NCBI RefSeq assembly: GCF_017163755.1
Contig: NZ_JAFIWC010000011.1
Location: 62,001 to 126,000 of the forward strand
Length of the DNA: 64,000 nt
Source: Xanthomonas sp.
GTDB lineage: Bacteria > Pseudomonadota > Gammaproteobacteria > Xanthomonadales > Xanthomonadaceae
Direction of reading: 5' to 3'
Both the position numbers and the translations under genes were made by a program. Each line of letters opens with the position of its first letter. Position 1 is the stretch's first letter. Below are positions 1 through 10,372 of this stretch, piece after piece. The notes beneath the pieces were generated by a model. It did no database searches. It was not told the DNA's origin and was given only the letters and a program-made list of their open reading frames with translations.

Positions 1-576
1 GAACAGCACGCGGCGGAACAGCAGTTCCTCGTACGCCGGGGCGATCAGCACCGCGAACACGAACAGGAACACCGGCATCTGCGCCATCGCCTCGCGCATC
101 AGCGGCAGGTTGGTCGGCACCGGCTTGATCCCGAACTGCGCGCACACCGCGCTGATCAGGCTGCTGCCGACGAACACCGCCGCGGCCACCAGCAACGTCC
201 ACGCCCACGTCGCCGGGCGCCCCGCGGCCTGCCACGATCCGCGGCGCTCGGCGGCGCTGGCCGGGCGGCGCAGGAAATACAGCAGCAGCGCCGCGGCCGA
301 GGTGCTGAACAGCGCGATCAACAGCTGCGCCAGCGCGCCCGGCTGCCCGACCTGCGCCATCAGCCCGCTCGGGGTCAGCCCCTGTTCGCGCGCCTGCATC
401 GCCAGCTGGAAGCCGCGCAGCACGCTCCAGGCCACGCCGCACAGCACGCTGACCACCACCAGCACCACGGCGGCCAGCACCAGGTCCAGCGCGAAACCGG
501 GAAGCGGCCGCCGCCACCAGGCCTGCGGGGCGAGCGGCGGCGGAACGGGAGAAGTGTGCGACGGCAGCGAGGTCAT
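1..576 (-). CDS. CPBP-family intramembrane protease, 3' end cut by window edge
   Basis: The minus-strand frame starts with ATG at 576 and runs off the window with no stop, so only the first 192 residues are present. They begin MTSLPSHTSPVPPP and contain several hydrophobic segments (about residues 30-50, 85-105, 120-145 and 165-185). The last visible residues include EELLFRR, the EExxxR motif of CAAX/CPBP (Abi) membrane proteases, in which the two glutamates take part in catalysis. The remaining His-containing motifs lie outside the window. It is downstream of gyrB on the same strand with a 75-base gap. Substrate unknown. Family members act in prenyl-protein processing, bacteriocin self-immunity or unknown roles. 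The family call is firm, the function is not. Confidence 0.8.
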   Translation of the reverse strand, partial: MTSLPSHTSPVPPPLAPQAWWRRPLPGFALDLVLAAVVLVVVSVLCGVAWSVLRGFQLAMQAREQGLTPSGLMAQVGQPGALAQLLIALFSTSAAALLLYFLRRPASAAERRGSWQAAGRPATWAWTLLVAAAVFVGSSLISAVCAQFGIKPVPTNLPLMREAMAQMPVFLFVFAVLIAPAYEELLFRRVLF

Positions 577-651
577 CGCGATCCTGGGCGAGAGCAGGCT
601 AGGGAAGGGTGGCGCCGCCCTGGCGCGAGCGCAGGGCGGGCGATACCGCGG

Positions 652-3177
<2,526 letters not shown>

Positions 3178-3211
3178 TTATAGCAGCCAGGGGCGACCGG
3201 CTGCCGGATGC

Positions 3212-4312
3212 TCAGGTCGCGGGCGCCAGCTGCCCATGTTCCACGTGGAACCGAGCGATCGGGAGCGAGCGGTCGGCGAGCGCCTGCGGGGTTTCGGTGG
3301 CGGTGATGAAGATCTGCGACCGGCCGCGCTGCAGGCGTTCCAGCACCCGGTGCTGATGGTGCTGGTCCAGTTCCGACGCTAGGTCATCGAGGGCGATCAC
3401 CGGCCACTCGCCGCGCTGTTCGGCATAGTCCTCGGCCTGGGCGAGCAGGCAGGCGAGCGCGGTGAGCTTGGCCTGGCCGCGCGACAGCGCGTCTCGCCCC
3501 GGGATCTGCGCGAAGCTCAGCGTCCAGTCGGCCCGGTGCGGTCCCACCGAGGTGTAGCCGTGCAGGCGGTCCCGCTCCCGGTTCAGCAGCAGGGCATCGG
3601 CCAGCGAGACCTCGTGGCGGCGCCAGCCAGGCACGAACTCCAGGTGCTGGATGCCCAGCGCGGGCGCAAGTTCCGGGCTGAGCGCCAGCAACCGCTCCAG
3701 CAGCCGCTCGAGATAGCGCTGGCGCCGCGAGGTCAGCGGCTCGCCGGCCTCGGCCAGTTCTATGTCCCATGCGTCGAGCGCCGCGCCGCCGCCACCACTC
3801 TTCAGCAGTGCGTTGCGCTGCTTGAGGGCCCGGGCGTAGCGGCGCCACAGCGCCAGGAAATCAGGTTCCACGTGGAACAACCCCCAGTCCACGAAGCGGC
3901 GCCGGGGCTCGCCGCTGCCGCTGACCAGCACGTGGCTGCCGGGCTCGAACGTCACGACGGCCAGTGCCGCGCAAAGGGTACCGAGGTAGGGCACGTCCTC
4001 GCCGTCCAGACGCCCGCGCCATTCCTGGCCGCTGTGGTGCAGCCCGGCACGGCGGCGGCGGGGCAACGCGGGGTCCGCGCCGCGCTCCTGCCATTCGACG
4101 AACACTTCCAGCGCCGCCTGGCCCTGGCTGACCAAGCCATCGCGTACCCGTCCGCGAAAGCTCCGCCCATAGGCCATCAGATGCATGGCCTCGAGCACCG
4201 TGGTCTTGCCGGCGCCATTGTCGCCGGTGATCAGGTTCAACCCTGGCGCGGGCGCCAGTTCGACCGAGGCGAAACGGCGCAGATGGTGAAGGTCTAGGCG
4301 GGTGACGTGCAT
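3212..4312 (-). CDS. recF: DNA replication and repair protein RecF
   Basis: RecF is an SMC-like ATPase that with RecO and RecR helps load RecA at single-strand gaps. The 366-residue protein has Walker A GDNGAGKTT near residue 30, the ABC-type signature LSRGQAKLTALACLLAQ, and Walker B with D-loop (IALDDLASELD). It starts at ATG 4312 (MHVTRLDLHHLRRF). It lies between dnaN and gyrB on the same strand, but the 638-base gap and a terminator after dnaN suggest its own promoter. Two parS-type 16-mers lie inside the coding sequence, at codons about 145-150 and 355-359, so the Phe-His-Val-Glu residues there are dictated by the DNA site. Confidence 0.97.
   Translation of the reverse strand: MHVTRLDLHHLRRFASVELAPAPGLNLITGDNGAGKTTVLEAMHLMAYGRSFRGRVRDGLVSQGQAALEVFVEWQERGADPALPRRRRAGLHHSGQEWRGRLDGEDVPYLGTLCAALAVVTFEPGSHVLVSGSGEPRRRFVDWGLFHVEPDFLALWRRYARALKQRNALLKSGGGGAALDAWDIELAEAGEPLTSRRQRYLERLLERLLALSPELAPALGIQHLEFVPGWRRHEVSLADALLLNRERDRLHGYTSVGPHRADWTLSFAQIPGRDALSRGQAKLTALACLLAQAEDYAEQRGEWPVIALDDLASELDQHHQHRVLERLQRGRSQIFITATETPQALADRSLPIARFHVEHGQLAPAT
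3237..3252. promoter_or_regulatory. parS-type site in the 3' end of recF
   Basis: The sequence TGTTCCACGTGGAACC matches the palindrome TGTTCCACGTGGAACA at 15 of 16 positions. ParB proteins of many bacteria bind such sites to organise the origin region with ParA and SMC. The site is embedded in recF codons for Phe-His-Val-Glu-His. parA and parB themselves are not in the window. Confidence 0.8.
3864..3879. promoter_or_regulatory. parS-type site inside recF
   Basis: GGTTCCACGTGGAACA matches the parS palindrome at 15 of 16 positions, with the mismatch at the first base. It is 627 bases from the first site and also coincides with Phe-His-Val-Glu codons of recF. Confidence 0.8.
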
Positions 4313-4569
4313 GCGGGGCCGGATCGCTGCGAAGGAGACTCGGCGCGTGCCGGCAGGTGGTCTGGAGGAGGGCGGAGCATACCCAATCGGAATGGTGGCG
4401 TCGCTGCCCGCGCGGGCTGCCCGTCAGCAACCGGGCGGAAAGCGACGGCCATCCGTCTCGCGAATGAGGCTAAGAAGATTCATGGCTACTACGTCGGCAC
4501 TTCAGGCGGAAATGCGGTGCGTCAGGCTATCGCTGGTCCTGATCGGCCGCTGGCGCCTACTCCCCACGT

Positions 4570-4585
4570 TGTTCCACGTGGAACA
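4570..4585. promoter_or_regulatory. parS site, perfect palindrome
   Basis: TGTTCCACGTGGAACA is a perfect 16-base palindrome identical to the Pseudomonas/Xanthomonas-type parS consensus. It is in the recF-dnaN spacer, about 1.7 kb from the predicted oriC, and is the best candidate for the strongest ParB nucleation site of the four. Confidence 0.9.
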
Positions 4586-4887
4586 ACGACTGTCGGAGCC
4601 GCAGAACCCTTCGAACAACGAATAGGGCAGCAACGGCCTCTAGTCACGGGTAGGCTTGCTGACAACGGCTACCGATCCTCGCTGACCGGCCTCGGACGGC
4701 CAATCCACGGCAAGCTAGTTGATGCAGCCCTCCGGCGCGTGGCCCAACCCACGAACCAAGGGCCGTTCGCAGTGCGCCGCACCGGCCTTTGGCCGACAGC
4801 CGTGCATAAACCACATGTGCCCAGAGCGCCCCGCTCGTTGGGTAGCAATCCGAAGCGTCCGCGTCCGTTAGTGGGAACGAAGACCTC

Positions 4888-4922
4888 CGAAAACGAGAAA
4901 ACCCGGCCTAAGCCGGGTTCTC
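4888..4922 (-). terminator. Rho-independent terminator of dnaN
   Basis: Read on the minus strand, an 8-base-pair stem (AACCCGGC and GCCGGGTT at 4900-4907 and 4912-4919, four-base loop) is followed by TTCTCGTTTT. It lies about 30 bases beyond the dnaN stop codon. It should separate dnaN from recF and abuts the parS site at 4925. Confidence 0.8.
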
Positions 4923-4924
4923 TA

Positions 4925-4940
4925 CGTTCCACGTGGAACA
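4925..4940. promoter_or_regulatory. parS-type site at the end of dnaN
   Basis: CGTTCCACGTGGAACA matches the parS palindrome at 15 of 16 positions. It sits between the dnaN stop codon at 4951 and the dnaN terminator hairpin, so it would be transcribed in the dnaN 3' UTR. Confidence 0.8.
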
Positions 4941-4950
4941 TGCGGAGCTG

Positions 4951-6051
4951 TCAGAGCCGCAGCGGCATCACCACGTGGCGCGACTTCGAGCTGCTGGCCT
5001 CGCGCACCAGCGCCGACGAATTCGCGTCGCGTAGCTGGATCACGATGAACTCCTCGCGCAACGCCGATAGGGCGTCGAGCAGGTAGTTCACGTTGAAGCC
5101 GATCGCCAGGTCGCTGACCTTGGTGTCCGCCTCGATCTCTTCCTGCGCCTCTTCCTGCTCCGGGTTGTGCGCGCTGATCTTCAGCTGGCCCGGCGAGACT
5201 TCCACGCGCACGCCGCGGTACTTCTCGTTGGACAGGATCGCCGCACGCTGCAGCGATGCGCGCAGCGCCTCGCGATCCAGCTTGACCTCGCGGTCTGCGC
5301 CGATCGGGATCACCGCTTCGTAATCGGGGAAACGGCCGTCGATCAGCTTGGAGGTGAAGGTGACATCGTCGCGCTTGACCCGCACGTGGCTGCGACCGAC
5401 CTCCAGCTCGACCTCGCGATCGCCGCCTTCCAGTAGCCGCTGCAACTCGGTGACGCCCTTGCGCGGCACGATGATCTGGCGCTTGGCGCCGCCGGCGTTC
5501 TCCAGCTCGGTCTCGCACAGCGCCAGGCGGTGGCCGTCGGTGGCCACGCAGCGCAGCGTCTGGTCGCGCAGGTCGAACAGCAGGCCGTTGAGGTAGTAGC
5601 GCACGTCCTGCTGCGCCATCGCGAACGCGGTGCGCTCGATCAGTTCCTTCAACGCCGCTTCCGGCACCGCGACGCGCTCGGTCGCTTCGACCTCGTCGAC
5701 CGACGGGAAGTCGTTGGCCGGCAGCGTGGCCAGGGTGAAACGGCTGCGCCCGGCCTGCACGGTGACCTTGTCGCCGGACTGCGAGACGGTGATCCTGCTG
5801 CCGTCGGGCAGGGCACGGATGATCTCGAACAGCTTGCGCGCCGGGATCGTGGTTTCGCCGTCCTGAGCATCCTCGACGGCGATGCGCGACACCATTTCCA
5901 CCTCGAGGTCGGTACCGGTCAGCGACAGCTGCCCGTTCTGGACCTGGACCAGGAAGTTGGCCAGAACCGGCAAGGTCTGGCGGCGTTCGACCACATTGAC
6001 GACTTGCGCCAACGGCTTGAGAAAGGCTTCGCGCTGCAGTGTGAAACGCAT
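4951..6051 (-). CDS. dnaN: DNA polymerase III beta sliding clamp
   Basis: DnaN is the ring-shaped processivity factor that tethers polymerase III to DNA; it also recruits mismatch-repair and other proteins. The 366-residue length is exactly typical. It begins MRFTLQREAFLKPL and contains RRQTLPVLANFLV, the NDFP stretch and the C-terminal MPLRL, which forms part of the peptide-binding pocket. The start ATG at 6051 faces the predicted oriC. A terminator and a parS site follow directly. Nothing unusual was seen in the coding sequence. Confidence 0.98.
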   Translation of the reverse strand: MRFTLQREAFLKPLAQVVNVVERRQTLPVLANFLVQVQNGQLSLTGTDLEVEMVSRIAVEDAQDGETTIPARKLFEIIRALPDGSRITVSQSGDKVTVQAGRSRFTLATLPANDFPSVDEVEATERVAVPEAALKELIERTAFAMAQQDVRYYLNGLLFDLRDQTLRCVATDGHRLALCETELENAGGAKRQIIVPRKGVTELQRLLEGGDREVELEVGRSHVRVKRDDVTFTSKLIDGRFPDYEAVIPIGADREVKLDREALRASLQRAAILSNEKYRGVRVEVSPGQLKISAHNPEQEEAQEEIEADTKVSDLAIGFNVNYLLDALSALREEFIVIQLRDANSSALVREASSSKSRHVVMPLRL

Positions 6052-6325
6052 GTGGTTCCGTGCCCCTATGCTTTAAAAGATGTGGAATAAATCAAAAGCT
6101 TGGTGGTGATGGTAGCGCCAAAAACGGTGCAAAGGTGACCTAACTCGTTGTATTGCCTTGGGAATTCGCCACCGCTAACCCATGTATTACTGCCCCTGGG
6201 GCGGTGGGAAAACCTGTGGATAGATTTGTGGCCTTCGCAGGACCGCTATTTATCCACAGTTTCTACAGGATTTGCCGAGAAATCATCCACCGATTTATCA
6301 AGCGGCCCCGCATGGCGGCGCGAAC
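6052..6325. other. Predicted chromosomal replication origin, oriC
   Basis: The 274-base gap between dnaN and dnaA has the features expected of oriC. A perfect DnaA box TTATCCACA is at 6250-6258 on the plus strand. An 8-of-9 box (CTATCCACA) is at 6215-6223 on the minus strand, and weaker 7-of-9 boxes are at 6081-6089 and 6283-6291. An AT-rich stretch at about 6069-6100 (CTTTAAAAGATGTGG then AATAAATC) could be the unwinding element. The parS cluster lies 1.1-3.1 kb away. The dnaA-rpmH gap also has DnaA-box-like sequences, so it is a second, weaker candidate. Confidence 0.85.
6250..6258 (+). promoter_or_regulatory. Consensus DnaA box
   Basis: TTATCCACA is an exact match to the DnaA R-box consensus and the only perfect copy in the dnaN-dnaA gap. 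A one-mismatch box in the opposite orientation lies 27 bases to the left. Confidence 0.85.
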
Positions 6326-7660
6326 TCACTCGCTGAGCTTGCGGATCAGCTTGTCCCAGTCCTCGCGCAGCTTGCCGTCGGTCTCCATCAGGTGCTTGAT
6401 CTGGCGGCAGGCGTGCAGCACGGTGGTGTGGTCGCGCCCGGCAAAGGCATCGCCGATCTCCGGCAGGCTGTGCTCGGTCAGTTCCTTGGTCAGCGCCATG
6501 GCCACCTGCCGCGGACGCGCCAGCGAGCGCGTGCGCCGCTTGGACAGCAGGTCCTTGATCTGCAGGCCGTAGTAGTCGGCCACGGTCTTCTGGATGTTGG
6601 GGATGCCGATCGCCTGCTGCTGCGCGCGCAACAGGTCGCGCAGGGTCTCCTGGGCGAACTCGGTGGTGATCGCGCGGCCGGTGAAGTTGGCGCGGGCGGC
6701 CAGCGTGTTGAGCGCGCCTTCCAGGTCGCGCACGTTCGAGCGCATCTTCTTGGCGATCAGGAACGCCACGTCGTCCGGGATCTCCGCGCCGCGCTCGCGC
6801 GCCTTGGCCAGCACGATCGCCGCGCGGGTCTCGAAGTCGGGCGGATCGATCGCCACCGACAGGCCCCAGGCCAGGCGCGACTTCAGCCGCGGCTCCAGGC
6901 CTTCGACCTCGCGCGGGTAGCGGTCGCAGGTCAGGATGATCTGCTGGCGGCCGTCGAACAGCGCGTTGAAGGTGTGGAAGAACTCCTCCTGCGTGCGGTC
7001 CTTGCCGGCGAAGAACTGGATGTCGTCGATCAGCAGCGCGTCCACCTGCTGGAACTGGCGCTTGAACTGGTCCATGGTCTTGTCCTGCAGCGCACGGATC
7101 ATCGCGCTGAAGAACTGTTCCGAGCGCAGGTACATCACCCGCGCGTGGGGGTTCTGCTCGCGCATCGCGTTGCCGGCGGCGAACATCAGGTGGGTCTTGC
7201 CCAGGCCGGTGCCGCCGTACAGCAGCAGTGGGTTGTGCGCGCGGTCGCCAGGCTTCTGCGCCGCCTGCACCGCCGCGGCCAGGCCGAGCTGGTTGCTGCG
7301 GCCTTCGACGAAGTTGGCGAAGGTGTAGTGCGAATCCAGGTTGCCGGCGAACGGTTCCAGCAACGGCGCCGGCGGCTTGGTCGCGCTGACCGGTTCGGCG
7401 ACGGGCGCCGGTTCCGGCGCGCGCGGGCGCGAGCCGACCTGCAGCGCCACCTCGCCGGAACCGGCGAAATAGGTCATCAGTTCGCGGATGCGCGCCAGGT
7501 AGCGATCGCGCACCTGTTCGACGATGAACGCGTTCGGGGCGTACAGGACCATGCTGTTGTCATGGCGCTGTTCGGCTTGCAGCGGTTTCAACCAGGTGTG
7601 AACGTCTTCGGCTGGAAATTCAGCTTCCAGACGTTCCAGGCAACGGGGCCAAGCATCCAT
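6326..7660 (-). CDS. dnaA: Chromosomal replication initiator protein DnaA
   Basis: DnaA is the AAA+ protein that binds DnaA boxes and melts oriC. The 444-residue protein has the N-terminal domain I ([20 protein letters not shown]), a Pro/Ala-rich linker near residues 78-105, Walker [10 protein letters not shown], Walker [10 protein letters not shown], and the domain IV DNA-binding signature [15 protein letters not shown]. The start ATG at 7660 is followed by a domain I typical of the family. It is divergent from rpmH across a 257-base gap. Confidence 0.98.
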   Translation of the reverse strand: MDAWPRCLERLEAEFPAEDVHTWLKPLQAEQRHDNSMVLYAPNAFIVEQVRDRYLARIRELMTYFAGSGEVALQVGSRPRAPEPAPVAEPVSATKPPAPLLEPFAGNLDSHYTFANFVEGRSNQLGLAAAVQAAQKPGDRAHNPLLLYGGTGLGKTHLMFAAGNAMREQNPHARVMYLRSEQFFSAMIRALQDKTMDQFKRQFQQVDALLIDDIQFFAGKDRTQEEFFHTFNALFDGRQQIILTCDRYPREVEGLEPRLKSRLAWGLSVAIDPPDFETRAAIVLAKARERGAEIPDDVAFLIAKKMRSNVRDLEGALNTLAARANFTGRAITTEFAQETLRDLLRAQQQAIGIPNIQKTVADYYGLQIKDLLSKRRTRSLARPRQVAMALTKELTEHSLPEIGDAFAGRDHTTVLHACRQIKHLMETDGKLREDWDKLIRKLSE

Positions 7661-7917
7661 CAGGTGTGATTCGTTGAGAGACCAGGCGTGAGGCGCGAAA
7701 AATCGCGGCGCACTCGGCCGGTGAAAGAGGAAAGCGGATGAACCAGACTACCATCGGGGGGCGGGGCCGGGAATGGTTTTCCCGCATCTATTCACAGATC
7801 CATCCACAGGCCGGCGCCGGCGCGGCCTTAAGCCCCTGATACAAGGCAGTTGACCGCAGCCCTGCCGACTCTATAGAATTTCCGGTTCTTTCCGCCTCAT
7901 TCATACAGAGCGCCCCG
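7661..7917. promoter_or_regulatory. dnaA-rpmH divergent control region
   Basis: This 257-base gap carries the start regions of dnaA (minus) and rpmH (plus). Two DnaA-box-like 9-mers with two mismatches each, CTATTCACA at 7788-7796 and CCATCCACA at 7800-7808, may serve dnaA autoregulation. The rpmH promoter is at its right end and is listed separately. No open frame here is convincing. Confidence 0.6.
7850..7877 (+). promoter_or_regulatory. Sigma-70 promoter of the rpmH operon
   Basis: A -35 element TTGACC (7850-7855) and a -10 element TATAGA (7872-7877) are separated by 16 bases, 40 bases upstream of the rpmH start codon. It probably drives rpmH, rnpA and yidC. Confidence 0.8.
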
Positions 7918-8058
7918 ATGGCCACCAAGCGCACCTTCCAGCCCAGCAACCTCAAGCGCAAGCGCGACCACGGCTTCCGTGCCCGTATGGCGACCGCCGA
8001 CGGCCGCAAGATCCTGGCCCGTCGCCGCGCCAAGGGTCGTAAGCGCCTTAGCGCTTGA
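7918..8058 (+). CDS. rpmH: 50S ribosomal protein L34
   Basis: L34 is a small, very basic protein of the large ribosomal subunit. The 46-residue product begins [20 protein letters not shown] and ends GRKRLSA, the highly conserved L34 pattern. It is first in the conserved rpmH-rnpA-yidC-mnmE order and is preceded by a strong promoter. Confidence 0.98.
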   Translation: MATKRTFQPSNLKRKRDHGFRARMATADGRKILARRRAKGRKRLSA

Positions 8059-8096
8059 TTGCTTCGCCGCCCCAGGCGGCGCCTGCAATCCCGACC

Positions 8097-8531
8097 GTGA
8101 ATCTTCCCGACCCGCGTAGGCGATTTCCTCGCTCTGCGCGGGTTCGCACGTCTGCAGAATACCGCGTGGTGTTCGACGCGGCGCGGCGCTGCTCCGAACC
8201 GCTGATGAGCCTGCACTGGCGCAGCGCGGAGCATCCGGCGCGGCTGGGCCTTGCGGTGTCGCGCAAGGTGGACAAGCGCGCCGTCGTGCGCAACCGCATC
8301 AAGCGCGTGCTGCGCGAGGCCACGCGGCACGTGCTGCCGTGGCTGTCGCCCGGCGACTACGTGGTGGTGGCGCGCGCCGCCGCCGCCCAGGCCAGCGGCG
8401 AACAGCTGCGCCAGGCCTATCTGCGCCTGCTGCGCCGCGCCGGCGCATTGCCGGCTCCGGCCGCGGACGGCACAATGCCGCCGCCCATCACCCCTTCCTC
8501 CCCTTCCAAGCCAGAACCCCCTTCTGGCTGA
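8097..8531 (+). CDS. rnpA: Ribonuclease P protein component
   Basis: RnpA is the protein cofactor of RNase P, which removes 5' leaders from pre-tRNA. I chose GTG at 8097 ([18 protein letters not shown]), which gives 144 residues; the frame is open upstream to a TTG overlapping the rpmH stop, but the family match begins near [10 protein letters not shown]. The RNR motif region ([16 protein letters not shown]) is present. The C-terminal tail of about 25 residues is Pro/Ser-rich and longer than usual. A yidD gene often follows rnpA in other bacteria, but only 18 bases separate rnpA from yidC here. Confidence 0.93.
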   Translation: MNLPDPRRRFPRSARVRTSAEYRVVFDAARRCSEPLMSLHWRSAEHPARLGLAVSRKVDKRAVVRNRIKRVLREATRHVLPWLSPGDYVVVARAAAAQASGEQLRQAYLRLLRRAGALPAPAADGTMPPPITPSSPSKPEPPSG

Positions 8532-8549
8532 GCCGAGCTTGCCTGTCCG

Positions 8550-10277
8550 ATGAACCAGACCCGCCTTTTCCTGATCTTTGCCTGGCTGATGGTCGCGGCC
8601 CTGTTGTGGATGGAGTGGAACAAGGAGCACTCGGCGCCCGCGCCGGATGCGGCCGCCCTCGCTGCCGCGACCACGGTGCCGCCGGCGCAGGACGCCGACG
8701 TGGCCGCCGCCGCCGCCGTGCCGCGCGCCGCGCCGGCCGGTGCCGCGGCGGTGCCGGGCACGGCGGTCGAGCCCAGTGTCGCGCCGGTCGCCGGCGCCGC
8801 GCCGCGGGTCAGCATCCGCACCGACGTGCTGCAGCTGACCCTGGACGGGCGCAGCGTGTTCGACGCCGACCTGCTGCTGTTCCCGCAGACCAAGCAGGAC
8901 GGCAGCCCGCCGGTGCAGCTGCTGACCGAGGACCCGGCGCATCCGTACACCGCCACCAGCGGCTGGGTCGGCGAGAACAACTCGCCGTCGCCGGGCCCGG
9001 GAGGTTTCCGTCCGGAACAGCCGGGCAACGAATTCGTGCTGGCCAAGGGCCAGGACACGCTGACGGTGCCGTTCGTCTGGAACGGCCCGGACGGCGTCAG
9101 CATCCGCCGCACCTACACCGTGCAGCGCGGCCATTACGCGATCCAGGTCAAGGACGAGATCGTCAACCAGGGCAGCAAGCCGTGGCAGGGCTATGTGTTC
9201 CGCAAGCTGAGCCGGGTGCCGACGGTGGTGAGCCGCGGCATGACCAACCCGGATTCGTTCAGCTTCAACGGCGCCACCTGGTTCAGCCCGCAGGAAGGCT
9301 ACGAGCGCCGCCCGTTCAGCGACTACCTGGACGACGGCCCGCTGAACCGGACCATCTCCGGCGGCTGGGTCGCGCTGCTGCAGCACCACTTCTTCACCAG
9401 CTGGATCCCGCAGGCCGACCAGTCGGCGCTGTACCTGCTGTCCAACGACGGCCCGCGGCATGTGATCGAAGCGCGCGGCCCCGGCTTCACCGTCGCGCCG
9501 GGCCAGCGCGCCAGCAGCGAGGCGCGGCTGTGGGTCGGCCCGAAGCTGGTCAACCAGATCGCCAAGGAGAACGTGCGCGGCCTGGACCGGGTGGTCGACT
9601 ACAGCCGCTTCTCGCTGATGGCGATCCTGGGCCAGGGCCTGTTCTGGGTGCTCAGCCACCTGCACACGCTGCTGGGCAACTGGGGCTGGTCGATCATCGG
9701 CCTGGTGGTCCTGCTCAAGCTGGTGCTGTATCCGCTGTCGGCGGCGCAGTACAAGAGCGGCGCCAAGATGCGCAAGTTCCAGCCGCGCATCGCGCAGCTG
9801 AAGGAGCGCTACGGCGACGACCGGCAGAAGTTCCAGACCGCGATGATGGAGCTGTACAAGAAGGAGAAGATCAACCCGATGGGCGGCTGCCTGCCGGTGC
9901 TGGTGCAGATGCCGATCTTCTTCGCCCTGTACTGGGTGCTGGTGGAGTCGGTGGAGCTGCGCCAGGCGCCGTGGTTCGCCTGGATCCAGGACCTGACCGC
10001 GCGCGATCCGTACTTCATCCTGCCGGTGATCAACGTGGCGGTGATGTGGCTGACGCAGAAGCTGACCCCCACCCCGGGCATGGACCCGATGCAGGCGCGG
10101 ATGATGCAGTTCATGCCGCTGGTGTTCGGCGTGATGATGGCCTTCGTGCCGTCCGGCCTGGTGCTGTACTGGGTCACCAACGGGTCGCTGGGCCTGCTGC
10201 AGCAGTGGTGGATGATCAAGCGCCACGGCGAGGAGCCCGCGGCGGCGCCCAAGCCGCCGGCCAAGGCCAAGAAGTAA
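8550..10277 (+). CDS. yidC: Membrane protein insertase YidC
   Basis: YidC inserts and folds inner-membrane proteins alone or with SecYEG. The 575-residue length fits Gram-negative YidC. One N-terminal membrane segment (about residues 5-21) is followed by an Ala/Pro-rich stretch, a large periplasmic domain (about 85-350) and the C-terminal five-helix core, recognisable from [33 protein letters not shown] and the Lys-rich end. It is in the rpmH-rnpA-yidC run. The ATG follows the rnpA stop closely, so co-transcription is likely. Confidence 0.97.
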   Translation: MNQTRLFLIFAWLMVAALLWMEWNKEHSAPAPDAAALAAATTVPPAQDADVAAAAAVPRAAPAGAAAVPGTAVEPSVAPVAGAAPRVSIRTDVLQLTLDGRSVFDADLLLFPQTKQDGSPPVQLLTEDPAHPYTATSGWVGENNSPSPGPGGFRPEQPGNEFVLAKGQDTLTVPFVWNGPDGVSIRRTYTVQRGHYAIQVKDEIVNQGSKPWQGYVFRKLSRVPTVVSRGMTNPDSFSFNGATWFSPQEGYERRPFSDYLDDGPLNRTISGGWVALLQHHFFTSWIPQADQSALYLLSNDGPRHVIEARGPGFTVAPGQRASSEARLWVGPKLVNQIAKENVRGLDRVVDYSRFSLMAILGQGLFWVLSHLHTLLGNWGWSIIGLVVLLKLVLYPLSAAQYKSGAKMRKFQPRIAQLKERYGDDRQKFQTAMMELYKKEKINPMGGCLPVLVQMPIFFALYWVLVESVELRQAPWFAWIQDLTARDPYFILPVINVAVMWLTQKLTPTPGMDPMQARMMQFMPLVFGVMMAFVPSGLVLYWVTNGSLGLLQQWWMIKRHGEEPAAAPKPPAKAKK

Positions 10278-10372
10278 CCCGCAACGCCCGCCGCCAGGCG
10301 GGCGTCGTCTTTGCGCCGGCCGCGCGTCGCGCGCCGTACGCATCCATCACCTCCAACCGAGCTGCCCCGGTC

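Larger units (their letters stand above)
4313..4950. other. recF-dnaN spacer with two parS sites
   Basis: This 638-base stretch has no convincing gene: the short open frames on both strands lack recognisable domains and overlap the parS sites or the dnaN terminator. It holds the perfect parS site at 4570, another at 4925, and the dnaN terminator. By eye its GC content is lower than that of the flanking genes. The promoter for recF should lie at its left end, but I could not assign one with confidence. Confidence 0.7.

Noticed and set aside
4669-4941. A 90-codon minus-strand frame in the recF-dnaN spacer
   Set aside because: It begins in the parS site and passes through the dnaN terminator; there is no domain or ribosome site.
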